Assembly (NCBI GenBank): GCA_026413225.1
Contig: CM048552.1
Span: forward strand, 188,700,053 to 188,764,052
Origin: Otis tarda
Lineage: Eukaryota; Chordata; Aves; Otidiformes; Otididae
Length of the DNA stretch: 64,000 bases
Direction: 5' to 3'
Made by a program: the position numbers and the translations under genes. Positions 62,581 through 64,000 of the stretch are shown here, piece after piece; position 1 is the stretch's first letter; each line of letters opens with the position of its first letter. The notes beneath the pieces are model-generated. The model was given only the letters and a program-made list of their open reading frames with translations, was not told the origin of the DNA and did no database searches.

Positions 62581-64000
62581 CTGGAGCAGTCATTGACTCT
62601 GTACTTGGCCTCCATGCAACTGGAGATAACAGACTCAGGCCCCAATCAGACAATCATTATTTAAGAGATTAACAAGTGATCTTTTGCACTTGTTTTCTTC
62701 AGTCATGGTATAATGAGTGGGGCAGACCAATCATGAAAAGATGGAGCTAGAGAAAGTCATGCTTTTCTTCTCCTATTTCCAGTTCATAGACCATAAGCAA
62801 ATATTTCAAGACACACAGAAGAGCATTTTACAAGCAATGCTAGAGGTGTGGGGCAAAATTAACTTTCTAATTTATGTTATTTGTAGAGAGCGGGGACTGG
62901 TGTTGTAGGTTCCCCTTGATGAGGCATGAGAGAACTGGAAGATATAAAATACTTAGGTTGCAAGATGTGCCTTAATTATTTTTTTTAGTTATTTAAAATA
63001 ACATTAGCTGAATAATATGAACAAACACTCTTTGATTGAAACAAATTTTGAAATCTCTCCTCATCTCAATGGGACCACTTAGAGACTGTGGCACAATTCA
63101 GCTTAAGTGAAGTGCCACTTTTTTCATTTACAGCATTAGGTGCTGTGTGGTAGCCATCACAAACTTGCTACCACTGCAAAATTCCTGATACAGGAGACAG
63201 AAATCTGAAGCATGCCATCCTACTGCAGATGTTGGTACACGGTGCTGCATCTTTCACTCAGCTCTTGTGGGTAGTCTCTTAGATGATCTGGCTTAAAATC
63301 AAAAACACTAAAACAATAGTCTTTGTTCCACTAAAATCCTGCCAAAATATACCTGAGCAACAAAACAGTAGTTTTGATGCCTTTCTGAACAGGGTAGAAA
63401 TACAGCGAGATTAAATTGCTGAATTTTTCACTCCTGTTAAAGATTTTAAAGACACTGCTTGTAAATTTGACTTATTTCAGACACACAAATATTAATGTTT
63501 TGATCACAACTTCATCCCTTTTAAATGCAGTTTTACCATCTTCATTCAAGCAGAAAATCAGAAATATTCTGAAATGCAACACAGCTCATTTTTCACTGTG
63601 TCAACAAATAGCCTCAGGAAAGCAAAGACCATCTTACCATCTAGCTAAGTAGTCTGCAAGATGATAACGTCGAAAGTTCCAAAGGCTCAAAAAAATCAGC
63701 AAGTACCTTGTTATCGTAATGATTCTTTGTATTATGAAAAAAAATAGTATGCTGTTACAATAGACAGGCTGTTACAACTCCGCCAAGTAGAAGCAGATGT
63801 GGCAGGCCAGACTTCCAATGAAAAAAAAAAAAAAATCTTGATATAGAGTTGGAATATAAGTGTAATTTGCTTTAACTACACATTTGCCGCTAGAAATTGT
63901 TCAAAGAGCATGGAAAGAAGTCTCACAAACGTTTGGTTCTCAAGGAGCAACTCCGTTTTAAGAACTGATGTTAATCAGTTTGCTGAGAGCAAATTTTCTT
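62581..64000. other. Intronic or flanking sequence, no gene recognised
   Basis: AT-rich with a poly-A tract at about 63820-63834. Nothing else recognised. Confidence 0.45.

Noticed and set aside
1-64000. CRISPR arrays, operons, tRNA genes, phage or bacterial islands
   Set aside because: No regularly spaced repeats, no compact gene runs, no cloverleaf noticed; the sequence is a repeat-bearing vertebrate intron.

Overview
This is a vertebrate, almost certainly avian, nuclear window. Four observations support this: (1) many CR1 LINE fragments that end in the bird-type ATTCTATG microsatellite tail; (2) a GC-rich solo LTR of a kind widespread in bird genomes; (3) AT-rich single-copy DNA with few CpG sites; (4) one spliced exon with good intron boundaries. 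Nothing looks prokaryotic or viral apart from the fossil LTR.

The only host coding sequence I can support is one 147-nt exon on the minus strand at 438-584. It encodes the first part of a Calx-beta domain closely resembling the FRAS1/FREM extracellular-matrix family, and FREM2 is the best guess. Both splice sites are phase 1. The gene runs right to left, so everything above position 584 is upstream intron, or intron plus 5' flank. In FREM2-type genes the first exon is very long and the Calx-beta domains start just after it. No such long host reading frame exists here, so the window is most simply read as part of one very large early intron.

From left to right: exon (438-584); intron; plus-strand solo ERVL-like LTR with perfect 5-bp target duplications (5102-6219); small CR1 pieces (7.9, 10.5, 19.9 kb); a short CpG-dense patch (13.48-13.69 kb); an old CR1 with a younger CR1 inserted inside it (24.95-26.33 kb); a 1.3-kb minus-strand CR1 (32.25-33.54 kb); a hairpin-rich block with 5S-rRNA-like motifs (42.5-42.8 kb); a cluster of three CR1 segments (43.2-45.3 kb); a tandem duplication (46.8 kb); a CR1 tail (47.0 kb); a possible fossil hAT-type foldback element (48.1 kb); a nearly 2-kb minus-strand CR1 with a full reverse-transcriptase core (50.34-52.31 kb); a plus-strand CR1 (53.3-53.86 kb); then about 10 kb with little recognisable.

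The long reading frames at 32.3-33.7 kb and 50.5-52.2 kb are CR1 ORF2 remains, not host genes. I found no convincing new biological system. The observations most worth checking are the 5S-like hairpin block, the CpG patch, and the two long same-orientation CR1 copies that could recombine.
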